From positions 49,834,592 to 49,898,591 of the forward strand of contig CAMZMU010000062.1 of NCBI GenBank assembly GCA_947311845.1: DNA of 64,000 nucleotides. Direction: 5' to 3'. This DNA is from Poa pratensis. Taxonomy: Eukaryota > Streptophyta > Magnoliopsida > Poales > Poaceae. Below, piece by piece: positions 35,048 through 45,147 of the stretch. Position 1 is the first letter of the stretch; each line of letters begins with the position of its first letter. The translations under genes were made by a program, and so were the position numbers. Below the pieces are notes generated by a model. It was not told the origin of the DNA. It did no database searches and saw only the letters and a program-made list of their open reading frames with translations.

Positions 35048-35922
35048 GTATATGGCACTTTTTTCTTTTGAGATCATGCGTAGCAATGTAATCTCCAACT
35101 CTAAATTTAACCGTTGCTAGACTGAACGAAAAAATTAACTTTTATTGAGTGATATATTACAGTGATGTTTAACATTGATTATAGAGTAGAAAAATGCTGG
35201 TCGGTGAAGATAATATATTCATGTACATACCATTTAGAGCTATGTCCAGTTGGAAGGAACTTTTTGTGTGCAAAACGAAATACTTCAAGTAGTCTTGCAT
35301 TGTTAATACTGATTTTCAATTTTTCCATATTACTTTTAACAGAAATACATAAGGAGAAAACCTATTAATGTGGAAAATATTGAGCAATTTGATTTGCAGC
35401 TCTCTCTCTCTCTCCTTGAAATTCGCTGGATGAACAAACAAAATATAAAAAATTATTTTGTTCTCCTAAATAAGCATGGTTAAAAGGTATATGGCACTTT
35501 TTTCTTTTGAGATCATGCGTAGCAATATAATCTCCAACTTTAAATTTAATCGTTGCTAGACTGAACGAAAAAAATTAACTTTTATTGAGTGATATATTAC
35601 AGTGATGTTTAACATTGATTATAGAGTAGAAAAATGCTGGTCGGTGAAGATAATATATTCATGTGCATACCATTTAGAACTATGTCCAGTTGGAAGGAAC
35701 TTTTTGTGTGCAAAACGAAATACTTCAAGTAGTCTTGCATTGTTAATACTGATTTTCAATTTTTCCATATTACTTTTAATAGAAATACATAAGGAGAAAA
35801 CTTATTAATGTGGAAAACATTGAGCAATTTGATTTGCAGCTCTCTCTCTCTCCTTGAAATTCGCTGGATGAACAAACAAAATATAAAAAATATTTTGTTC
35901 TCCTAATTAAGCATGGTTAAAA
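35048..35922. repeat. 439-bp tandem duplication
   Basis: The sequence beginning GTATATGGCACTTTTTTC at 35048 is repeated from 35487 with few changes, through AAGCATGGTTAAAAG. Each copy contains a (CT)n run near its end. It includes a short frame of 68 codons that is preserved in both copies (35162-35368 and 35602-35808), preserved only because the copies are near-identical. Confidence 0.88.
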
Positions 35923-36177
35923 GTTGTTAAATATGCATGAATTTTGATACCAGTAGACAGATTTAATTTTTTGAACATTTTGATATATTGAACACATTTT
36001 TCTGAATTACAGATCAGAAGTTATAGATTATACAATTTTGGGCATTTTTCTGAAATTTCTGGAAATGTTTAAAATTCTGACAACGGGACCCACATGTCAG
36101 GGTTTTAGTAATTACTAAAATTATTTATCAAAATGAATAAAATTCTGACGGCTGGGGCCCACGATGACGTCACTACT

Positions 36178-36443
36178 GTTGATCACGGCGATGACCGCGT
36201 CGTTGTGAAAAGGTCCCTGGATTGTCCGAAAATTGCAAATAGTTGATCACAGCAATGACCGCGTCGTTGTAAAAAGGTCCCTGGATTGTCCGAAAATTGC
36301 AAATAAGTCCCCCTCTGTTGATCACGGAGATGACCGCGTCTTTGTGAAAAGGTCCCTGGATTGTACGAAAATTGCAAATAGTTGATCACGGCGATGACCA
36401 CGTCGTTGTGAAAAGGACCCTGATTGTCCGAAAATTGCAAATA
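36178..36443. repeat. Four-copy tandem repeat, 64-bp unit
   Basis: Units begin GTTGATCACGGCGATGACCG at 36178, 36242, 36317 and 36381, each ending GAAAATTGCAAATA. An 11-bp spacer (AGTCCCCCTCT) separates the second and third units, and similar words (AAGTCCCTCC) follow the fourth. A minus-strand frame of 122 codons across the array is a by-product of the 64-bp periodicity, not a gene. Confidence 0.85.
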
Positions 36444-36449
36444 AGTCCC

Positions 36450-37610
36450 TCCAACGTGCGAAACGACGAAGGCTCCTTTGCCCTTGGACTGCGAGTTAAT
36501 ATCCCTATTTGTTAGGGTTTTTTTTGCAAAATGCCGCCGGGTACTGTTCATTAGAACAGTGCATGGGGTGCTGAGAGCCGCGAAACGGGCTGTCTTTTAT
36601 ATAGTTAGTAATGGTCATCTCGTCTTTGTAGGGATCTATGTAGAACTCTTTTCATAGGACCAGTGGGCACAGTCAATGAATTCATTGGAGTTGGTGAGAT
36701 TGAAGTGGTGATGTCTGTGCCACATCAAGAGGGGAGTTGAGAGTGCTCAAGAAGATGAACACTTTAGATGTTTAATGGACATACGCTGAGAAAATCTGAA
36801 TTCAAAACGAAAATGCGCATGGGAAGCAACAACGAATGCAAAAGAAACTGATCTCAAGTTTTCACTGAGCAGCCCAAGTGATGATGGCCGACACAACCAT
36901 CACGATGAGTGCTTATGAAAGGAAAAAAAAGGGTCATGATCTTTGTTCGAGAAGATGGATCAGTCGATGTCTATTTGTATGATGTGATCGTTCTGATACT
37001 AATTAATGCTCAGCACCCATTATTTGAATATAAAAATTGAATATCTACTTTAAATTGTGCTAAAATCTGTCGAAAAAAAACAACTAAATATGTCCTTTTG
37101 GCTTTCAACTGCATGATGGTATAAGTCAAAATCCAAAAGTCGAAACCACCTCTTTAGCTACTTTTGTGACTTATGCCAAATTCTAAAAGCCAAAAATAAA
37201 CGTAACCAAAACACACCCTGCTCGAACCATTTTTCTGCCTCAAAACAGAAGGGGAAAAGGCTCGCGTGTCATACGTGTGTTATGATTTGGTTATGATCGA
37301 CCGCGCGCGTGCCATTTGAGGAAGCGGTCGGTTGCTCGGGGCACGAAGACTTGAAAGAACAGAAGGACGACTTGCGAGAGACGCTCACGCTTTGCTTCCT
37401 CTACGGAATCGAGCTGTTTTTCCGTGTGAACTCTCCATGCGTACTGGGGCGGATGGATCACTGCGTGCGTCACGATGGCAGCAGATGCGTTCATAAACTA
37501 AACCGCACGAGAACCTGGCGTTAATGCGTAGGTGTCTCTCTAAATCAACCGAAGCCTTCGATCCATCCGGTGGCAACGCGTGAGGAAAAATCGTATACAA
37601 ATGTGAACCT
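36450..37610. other. No gene recognised
   Basis: Mixed sequence between the 64-bp repeat and the next retroposon. A segment at about 37080-37220 has AAAAG-C-C-AAA words resembling an eroded MITE. Short frames at 37290-37520 overlap on both strands and have no motif. Confidence 0.3.
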
Positions 37611-37632
37611 GTAAACTATAGGAGGATTTCCT

Positions 37633-38444
37633 AAACATAAGAACCGCCGCGCAACTCGATCTGTCTCGCGATCAAACATTGACGAATCTCGGGCAATCTG
37701 GGCCACGTGTTGCTCCTGGAAACCTAGCGCCGCCGCCACCTCTGCCTCCACCATAGATCGGTTCCCCCTTCTCCGGCCGGTCTTACCGGCGTCGGGAGGG
37801 GTGGAGAACCCGATCTATGAGTGGAGTTCTTAATACAAGTAATGTTTCAGCAGATTGGTTAGGGTTTTGCTAGTCGTCTTCTTCATTAATGGAGATGACA
37901 TCGTTTACAATAAGCAATCTTTTGGCCTTCGTTCGACAGCGAGATCTTCTTCCTGGTGTTAATGATGGCTTTGACAGATTAAGTTTGTCTAGGTATGGTT
38001 TTTCAGATCTTGCTTCGCCAGATCGCTTTGGAAATTTTCTCATGGTTGCCGCCGCGAGGAGGATTGTCCTCGCAATATCTATCCCGACTGCTTCGTGCTC
38101 GACAATGGAGATTCGTTCTATCGGCTCCCGGCGACGTCGACCAGGCTGTTCGGTTGTTTTTCCCTGAAATACCGGTGTTTGTACTGTTGTTTGATTACTT
38201 TAATGGTTGCGTGCGTGCACGTAGCCTTGGCACTGCGGCGAAAAATTATTGGAGAACCCTCGTCTGTTGTTTGGTATCTTTGTTAGTTTCCTACGGCTGC
38301 CTTCAGAAAAATATAAGATTGTGCCATGGAAGAAGAAAAAGTTTGAAGATTTTGAAGATTTGCAAGTTTTTTTTAAACTTTATTTTGTAATCTACCATGT
38401 ACTATTTGCTACCATAAATATCATGGTATTGATTGTTATATAAA
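37633..38444 (+). mobile_element. Small retroposon with 15-bp target duplication
   Basis: ATAGGAGGATTTCCT occurs at 37618-37632 and at 38445-38459 and brackets about 812 bp. The 5' part is GC-rich (CGCCGCCGCCACC region), followed by a long region with interrupted frames and a T/A-rich 3' end (GTAATCTACCATGTACTATT to TATATAAA). The structure fits a non-LTR retroposon or a 5'-truncated LINE-related copy, though it ends without a clean poly(A). I recognise the general sequence type from grass intergenic DNA but not a named family. Confidence 0.55.
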
Positions 38445-38459
38445 ATAGGAGGATTTCCT

Positions 38460-39660
38460 TATAACAAAGAGAGTAAAATATGTCAAGGCGATCGAACACA
38501 AGGCAAAGCTAGCAGCCAGGTCATAGGCGGATCGTGGAGCGCAGGGTTTGCGACCGAACATATTTGCCCCCAGGGGAGCGTGAGACGACGACAGGAGGCC
38601 GACCGGTACAACCTGTCAGCACGCCTTGTGCGGGAGCTGCGGGGCAGAGACAGCAAGAGAACAAAAACCCCCCAACGCGGCGGCCACCCTACCCGGCCCT
38701 CTCCCCTGTCAGCTTGCGCCTTCCCAGATTTGGTTTGCAAAAAACAGAGGGCAGGTAAAACCGCAAAAGCGTGTCTACGTGCTCCATGCCTTGTCTTGCT
38801 GATTTACTAGTACTTCTTTTTGACCTGAAAATGGGTTTCCATTACTCAGACTGCACAGCTATATCGTAAAGATCGATACATAGGCTGGGGACCCATTTCA
38901 AAAGAAAAATATCAGATGCAAATCCTGGAGCATGACCTTCCCATCCCGTACAAGCAAATTCAGCACGCAGGCCAATCGTATATCTACTTTACGGAGCAAG
39001 TTTGAGAAGTTAAAAGATATAAAAGTCATATACTTCTCCAGTAATTATAGGGGATCGGGTAGAGGGAACCAAGGGAAAAAACATTATGCAAGACGTTCTA
39101 GTTAATTAAGTAACAGTATAACTGAGCTACCTAGGGCTTCTCACTGCGAATTTATCCCATAAACCGTCCGATTAAGCACACGGACGCTTAGATCATTCCG
39201 TAATCCCGAAGCGTACATGTGAATGCACAAGCAAAAAAAAGGTGCACCAACCTCCCGTGGTCATCACAGTTGATGATCGGTAGAGGCAGGCCGACGAGCT
39301 ACTGATCGAGGACTAAGCCTCGATAAATGACGGAGGTGGATGTGTCGGCGGTCGGTTGACCGGCTGGATGCGAGCGCCAAGAGGAGCAAGACATATCGCG
39401 AGGGGGCGGGGAGCGGTCGGGGTGGCTGCGCGGTTCGGTCCACGATGGATCCCGCCGAAACGCTATGACGACGAGGCCTCGGTAGGCCTGGATGTCGGTG
39501 GTGGCGCGTGGTAGCCGACAGAGGTAAGGAGGAAAGCGCCGGAGTAGATGCAACCGAGCGGGGCGAGAGCGATGGTCGAGAGAAGTGGAGAAAAATTATG
39601 CTCATCAACTTGGTGGCCTAGTATATATAAGCGGCCGAGCTGCTGAAGAGTAATTTTTTA
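38460..39660. other. Intergenic, possible promoter-like segment on the minus strand
   Basis: No conserved gene was seen. A minus-strand 114-codon frame (39264-39608, R/S/P-rich) lies about 20 bp downstream of a TATATATA-type box at 39622-39631 (minus strand). The product is low complexity and the arrangement could be chance or a remnant gene start. Confidence 0.25.
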
Positions 39661-39710
39661 CTCCTCTAAAGCAGATAAGGATTCGGCAGTGCGGTTTAGC
39701 CACTTAAAAC

Positions 39711-39970
39711 CAAGGTTTCGGTTATCGGACGGTAACCGGATTTACCGGCCACCCCCGGTAATTGTGTATACTGATAGAAAAATCCCGGAATATTCAAATT
39801 TGGACCGAATTCGTTCTCCCAAAATGTAAAAAATTCGACGTTTTATGTTTGAATCCTAAATTCTTGCCGGAAAATCAGGTCGTTAACCGGCCGGTATTGT
39901 CCGGTAACCACGGTTACTGGAAATACCGGCCCCCTCCGGGATTGTTTTTCAAACGGTAACCAAAACCTTG
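39711..39970. mobile_element. hAT-type MITE
   Basis: 260 bp with inverted ends CAAGGTTTCGGTTA and CAAGGTTTTGGTTA, flanked by the exact 8-bp duplication CTTAAAAC at 39703-39710 and 39971-39978, diagnostic of hAT. The interior is rich in CCGGTAA/TTACCGG words. No transposase. Confidence 0.88.
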
Positions 39971-40155
39971 CTTAAAACTAATTTTTTGCTCTTCTAACCG
40001 ATTATTGAAGGATCGACTAGAGATGGCCGTAGGAAGCTAATGTCTTATGTCCTCTGCATCCGCGAATACACATTCCGAAACTGACAATGGCGATTGTGGA
40101 ATTTGAAATGGTGGATTTATTTTCTGGTATTTGTCAGCTTTACGTGGCACCACTA

Positions 40156-40407
40156 CTCCCTTCGGTAGTTATTTACTTCGCGTTTTGGGTTTTTCAAAAT
40201 TAAACTTTCCAAAGTTTGATCAAGTATGTACCAAAAAATAAAAATATTTAATAAAAAAATATAATATGATTATATATCTTAAGAAGATTCTGATAATATT
40301 AAAAATTTATTGTAAATGTTTATATTTTTTTCTATAAATTTAGTCAAACTTCAGAAAGCTTGATTTTGACTAAACTCGTAGCGCAAAGTAATTATAAATG
40401 AAGGGAG
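40156..40407. mobile_element. Stowaway-type MITE
   Basis: 252 bp with ends CTCCCTTCGGTAGTTATTTA and, from the right, CTCCCTTCATTTATAATTAC, with TA duplications at 40154-40155 and 40408-40409. AT-rich interior, no ORF. Confidence 0.85.
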
Positions 40408-41700
40408 TAAAAACCCCAGTACTTGACTAGATCGGGTTGATTGTATAATGTTCGTTTTTTCTTCCTAGCTTCCTCATCATCGTGAGTTCAGAATCGTTTG
40501 GTGACGAGCGTGGAAACTTTCTCACGTAAAGGATTTATTCACGGTCGTTAGTCCATCTCGCTTGGAAGTTAGCACTACTACTAGTAGAAAAGAGCACTGC
40601 CAGAGACAAGGCGGAGTTGACCCCTGGTAATTCAAACAATCTCCTTTGTAGAATGCCTTTTTTTCATTTCATTCTTGGTCGTGCTTCCGGAAGCGATGCT
40701 GATGGTGGAAACCTACCCGTGTGATGCTGTGGATTTATTTCGGTCCTCCATCAGTTTCGGTCCTACCGGAGTGCATGACGAGATAGCCTTGACTTGACCA
40801 CTGTTAATTATAAATTGTATCTGTTGTAGAATGTTTTTATCCCTTTATTCTTAACTATGATCCGGAGCCGATGATAAAACTACCGAAGTCAGAAAAGTTC
40901 ACATTATCTAAATCATAAAACAACCGGTGTACTTTACACACCGTAGAATCGACCAATGTTAACATAAAACAACAGTTTGTCGTGGTGCTCCCGTTGGAGT
41001 GGTGGGAGCGGCGTCCAAGCGATTCCCACATTGTCGGCGTCCTTCATGGCGGCGCCTCGAAGTTTGTGGCAATGTGTGCTTGCGAGTCCTTCAGATCGAC
41101 AATGTTAGAGTTCATGGATGGTGTCAACGAGGCAGCATCGAAGATCGACAAAAAGTCTTAATGGCGACCCGTTTCTATCAACGATTGAGGCTATTCTTCT
41201 CTTCTTCCGGCGAGTGTCTAGCGGCGCTGGTGGTTGGAGATGGCCGATAAATTTCCCGTTTGAATGTTGGTTCTTTTTTGTAAAGTTTTCATGACAGTTG
41301 TCTCCGCACGTTTACATTAACCTACCCCTTCTTGACTGTTTTCGAAAGCGTGCTGGTGACCATGGAAACTTTTGTGTTGTCGCGGATTTATTGCGGTCGT
41401 TCGTCCATTTCATGTAGAAACCTACCGTATCAGTTGACAATCAGCATTGACCGCTATGAATCTCCAAAAGCGTCTCTTTTACTGGATGTTTCTACCTTCA
41501 TTCTTTGCCGTGTTTCTGGATGGCGGAAACTTTGTGATGTGGCGGGTTTCATTCCGGGCCTCGGTCAAGTTCAATTTCACGTGGTTAATTCAAAACCGTT
41601 TTAAACCTCCATCAAACCATAACACACACCTGGATTGCAATCAGTAAAGTATGGAGTACAATTATCAAATAACTTAATTAAGTCAGCACCCGGCAGCCAA
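40408..41700. other. Upstream region of the P450 gene with degenerate repeats
   Basis: No gene recognised. Four diverged copies of a word resembling GGAAACTTTGTG...GCGGATTTATTxCGGTC lie near 40510, 40708, 41366 and 41525. An open frame at 40999-41250 (83 codons) has no motif. Confidence 0.35.
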
Positions 41701-41754
41701 TGGTGCAGTCGCCAAAAAAATTCTTCCGCCGCCCAGCCAGCGACTCCATCCGCA

Positions 41755-41762
41755 TATATAAA
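41755..41762 (+). promoter_or_regulatory. TATA box of the P450 gene
   Basis: TATATAAA lies 124 bp before the ATG at 41886, in a GC-balanced context typical of a plant core promoter. Transcription would start about 30 bp downstream, leaving a 5' UTR of roughly 95 bp. Confidence 0.6.
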
Positions 41763-41885
41763 CCTCGAAACGGCGCCGGGTACATGCCGTCGTCGTCGTC
41801 GTCGTGGCCTCGCCGATCGAGGCAGGTAGCAACAGCAGACTCGTTAGCCAGAGAGATAGAACTTAGAAGCAGCTAGACGCCCGCC

Positions 41886-44510
41886 ATGTGGCCATCTTGG
41901 TCATCGTGGGAGTGGGGCGCCGCCGTGCTGGTCGGCGCGGCGTGCCTGTGCGCGCACGCGGCGGCGGAGGCGCTCTGGCATCGCCCGCGGCGTCTGGAGC
42001 GGCACTTCGCCCGGCAGGGCGTGTGTGGGCCGGGGTACCGCTTCTTCGTTGGCAGCTCGATCGAGCTGGTGAGGCTCATGCTGGACGCCTCGTCGCGCCC
42101 CATGGCGCCGCCGGACTCCCACGACATCCTCCCCAGGGTCCTCCCCTTCTACGACCACTGGAGGAAGCTCTACGGTAGGCATATCGATCAATCAATAACA
42201 CATACAATTACACCAGCTAAGTAGCTAGCATTCTTCTTCTTCCATTTCTTGATTTAATTCCCAATTTCCCATCCCTCCTTACTCTCTTAATCTAAACATT
42301 TTTATTCATGTTCCACTAAAGTTTCCACGAAATTTTAGAAAATCTGGAACAAAAGCGCGTGCATTTGTCATCAGTGATGTGTATAGAATACTATACGTGA
42401 TGAAATTAATTTAGACTAGAACAGTGGCGCGTGAACCCTGCCGGAGGAAAGGAGGGGACATGCTTCCATGCTCTTGCGAATAGGTACAAGAACTGCGACT
42501 TTTTTAAGAACTATGCATGATTAGGTGAGCTCCTCCGTTTCACTTTTGTACTACCGCTACTTGCTTCCTTAATTGGCTTTCAGATAAATTAACAAGCAAG
42601 AGCCAACAATCAATATGCAAGCTAGGCCTCTGAAGTCAAACCTGCTGATGATATATCGCCATGATCGGTCGATCTTCCCACCAGGCTGTACAATGTGTAG
42701 GTCAATGACGATGCGAGTAGATTAAGCGGTAAACAACCTTCGGTGATGCGTATACATGAGCATGATCGGCAGCTAGCACATTGCCAGTTCAGGATCCAAC
42801 TTAATTGCTTCAGCTGGTTGTTGATCTGATTAGTTTAAACCCCGCGACACGGCACAGCCACCCATGATAATTCCTTCCCATTGAATTTCGGCAATGTGAT
42901 CAGTTTAATCCAAGCGAGGAATCTTGTTCTAAGATAGTATGATGACGAGGTGTGATCGACATGAAAAAAAAGAATTTCAGTTCAGTCCTAAGTTCGATCT
43001 CCACTGTCCAAATTTCGATCCGATGGAGGAGAACACCTTTACACAACGCCAATAAAGACTGTTCTTACAAATAACAATGTGATTATCAACAGTTTCTGTG
43101 GATTTGATTCCAACTTGCTCTTGCTCAATTTTAGTCTCGACCACCTAATTAAAATTACGCATCACTAAGCCTAAGAATTGATTTTTTTTACAGGTCCGAA
43201 GCATCTGATCTGGTTCGGGACCAAGGCGAGGCTGACGATCAGCTCGCCGGAGCTGATCCGGGAGGTACTGGTGACGCGGGCAGAGCACTTCGACCGGTAC
43301 GAGGCGCACCCGCTCATCTGCCAGTTCGAGGGCTACGGCCTCAGCAACCTCCACGGCGACGCGTGGTCCCGCCACCGTCGCGTCCTCTCCCCGGCGTTCC
43401 ACACGAGAACCTCAAGCCGCTCGTGCCCGTAGTCGCCGACACCATGCGCCGGATGCTCGACGAGCTGGCGGAGCGTGCAGGCAATGGCGGCGAGGCGGAG
43501 GTGGACGTGGCGGAGTGGTTCCAGCGCGTGCCGCAGGAGGTGATCACGTTCGCGACGTTCGGGCGCCGGAACTACGGCGCCGGCAGGGCCGTGTTCGAGC
43601 TCCAGGACGAGCTCGCCGGCCTCGCCGCCGACGCACACAGCAAGGTGTTCATCCCCGGGTACCGGTTCCTGCCTCTGAGGAGGAACATGCGCGTGTGGCA
43701 CCTGGTCAGGGAGATCAGGAAGGGCCTGGCCGCGTTCATCGCCAACCTGCAGGAGACGAAGGTTGACGAAGGCGGGATGAGGGACTTCATGGGCTTCATG
43801 GCGCCGGCCCTTACGGCGGAGGAGATCATCGAGGAGAGCAAGAACTTCTTCTTCGCCGGGAAGGAGACGCTATCTAGCCTCCTCACCTGGGCCACCGTCG
43901 CGCTCGCCATGCACCCGGAGTGGCAGGACCGCGCCCGCCGAGAGGTCCACGCCGTCGTCGGCCGCCATGACCTCCCCACCAAAGACCACCTCCCCAAGCT
44001 CAAGATCGTACGTACATCACATCACATCGCATCGCGTGCTCGATAGTTGAAATGCTGCTAACGGGAACATCTCAATGTGCAATGCAGCTGGGAATGATCA
44101 TGAACGAGACGCTGAGGCTGTACCCGCCGGCGGTGGCGATGATACGGACGGCGAAGCGGGACATGGAGCTCGGCGGGTGCGTGGTGCCGGCGGGCACGGA
44201 GCTCCTCATACCCATCCTGGCGGTGCACCACGACGAGGACCACTGGGGCGCCGACGCCCACGAGTTCAACCCGGCGCGGTTCGGCGACGAACGGCGGCCT
44301 GGACGGCACCAGATGGCGTTCATGCCCTTCGGCGGCGGCGAGCGCGTCTGCATCGGCCAGAACCTGGCGCTCATAGAGGTCAAGGTGGCGCTGGCCGTCG
44401 TGCTGCAGCGCTTCTCCTTCCGGCTGTCGCCGTCGTACGTGCACGCCCCCCAGGTGCTCATGATTCTACAACCGCAGCATGGCGCGCCGGTGATCTTCCA
44501 GCCGTTGTGA
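41886..44510 (+). pseudogene. Cytochrome P450, CYP734A-like, with one frameshift
   Basis: Three exons: 41886-42174, 43194-44007 and 44088-44510, with GT-AG introns. With one missing base restored the sum is 508 codons, normal for this family. The N-terminal hydrophobic anchor is followed by GPGYRFFVGSSIELVRLMLD and, in exon 2, AHPLICQFEGYGLSNLHGDA and the I-helix motif FFFAGKETLSSLLTW. Exon 3 has the K-helix ETLRLYPPAV, FNPARF, and the haem-binding FGGGERVCIG. These match the CYP72-clan CYP734A group, which inactivates brassinosteroids by C-26 hydroxylation at the ER. Substrate is inferred from the family. In exon 2 near 43405 the expected F-H-T-E-N-L-K-P has lost one base, leading to a stop 25 bases on. 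This is either a pseudogene or a sequencing error. Confidence 0.88.
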
Positions 44511-45147
44511 CGACCGAACGCCGGCCAAGGTCATCCCAGTACAGCTCAGCTCAGCAAATCCAAATCTCCCATCCCCCATGTTAATGTTAGTCGGATTCAA
44601 TTGATTCCTTCCTGTAAATTATCATCTCCTCTTGTTAAGCCTGTATAAAAGCAAGTGTATACCATACGTACAAAACAAGTGCCGGACTTTTTACAAAAAA
44701 AGAACTGAAGCATCCGTAGCTGTTACTCCCTCTGTCACAAGAGAATAAAGACTTCCTAGCAGATCAATTTAGATTGTGTACGGTAGCGCAATCTCCCCGA
44801 ATCTCATACCGGCATTCAAAATGCCAGGCATTCTCTCCAGGGTGTTCTTCCGAAGTTTAGCATACGGGAGCAATACACTCTTGGATCTCAGGAATGACAA
44901 ACAAATTATGAAAGATATATGGAATATGTAGCGGTAAGTTCATTCGAACCATATATGCATGCAATTAACGCTTCATGTTCTTGTGAAAGACCTCACGTAT
45001 TGGTCAAACTGTTTCCACATAAGTATGATAAATATTAAACAGCTCTGTACAGGGTATCATATTACACATGAGGTTTTGAATAGAAGAAAGGGATTGCCTT
45101 TTTTGACCACAGAATTTTGAAAGGGTAATTTTGAGTTTCTTGGGGGT
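44511..45147. other. Convergent intergenic region (P450 / MO25-like)
   Basis: 637 bp between the two stop codons, shared 3' ends. A fragment at 44726 (TACTCCCTCTGTCACAAGAG) looks like the left end of an eroded Stowaway MITE. The poly(A) signal of the P450 gene is not clear; AATAAA occurs at 44745-44750. Confidence 0.45.

Noticed and set aside
36178..36443. CRISPR-like array
   Set aside because: Units are contiguous without spacers and the sequence is a plant nuclear genome.
36183..36551. 122-codon minus-strand frame with repeated residues
   Set aside because: The repetition comes from the 64-bp DNA tandem units, so not evidence for a repeat protein.
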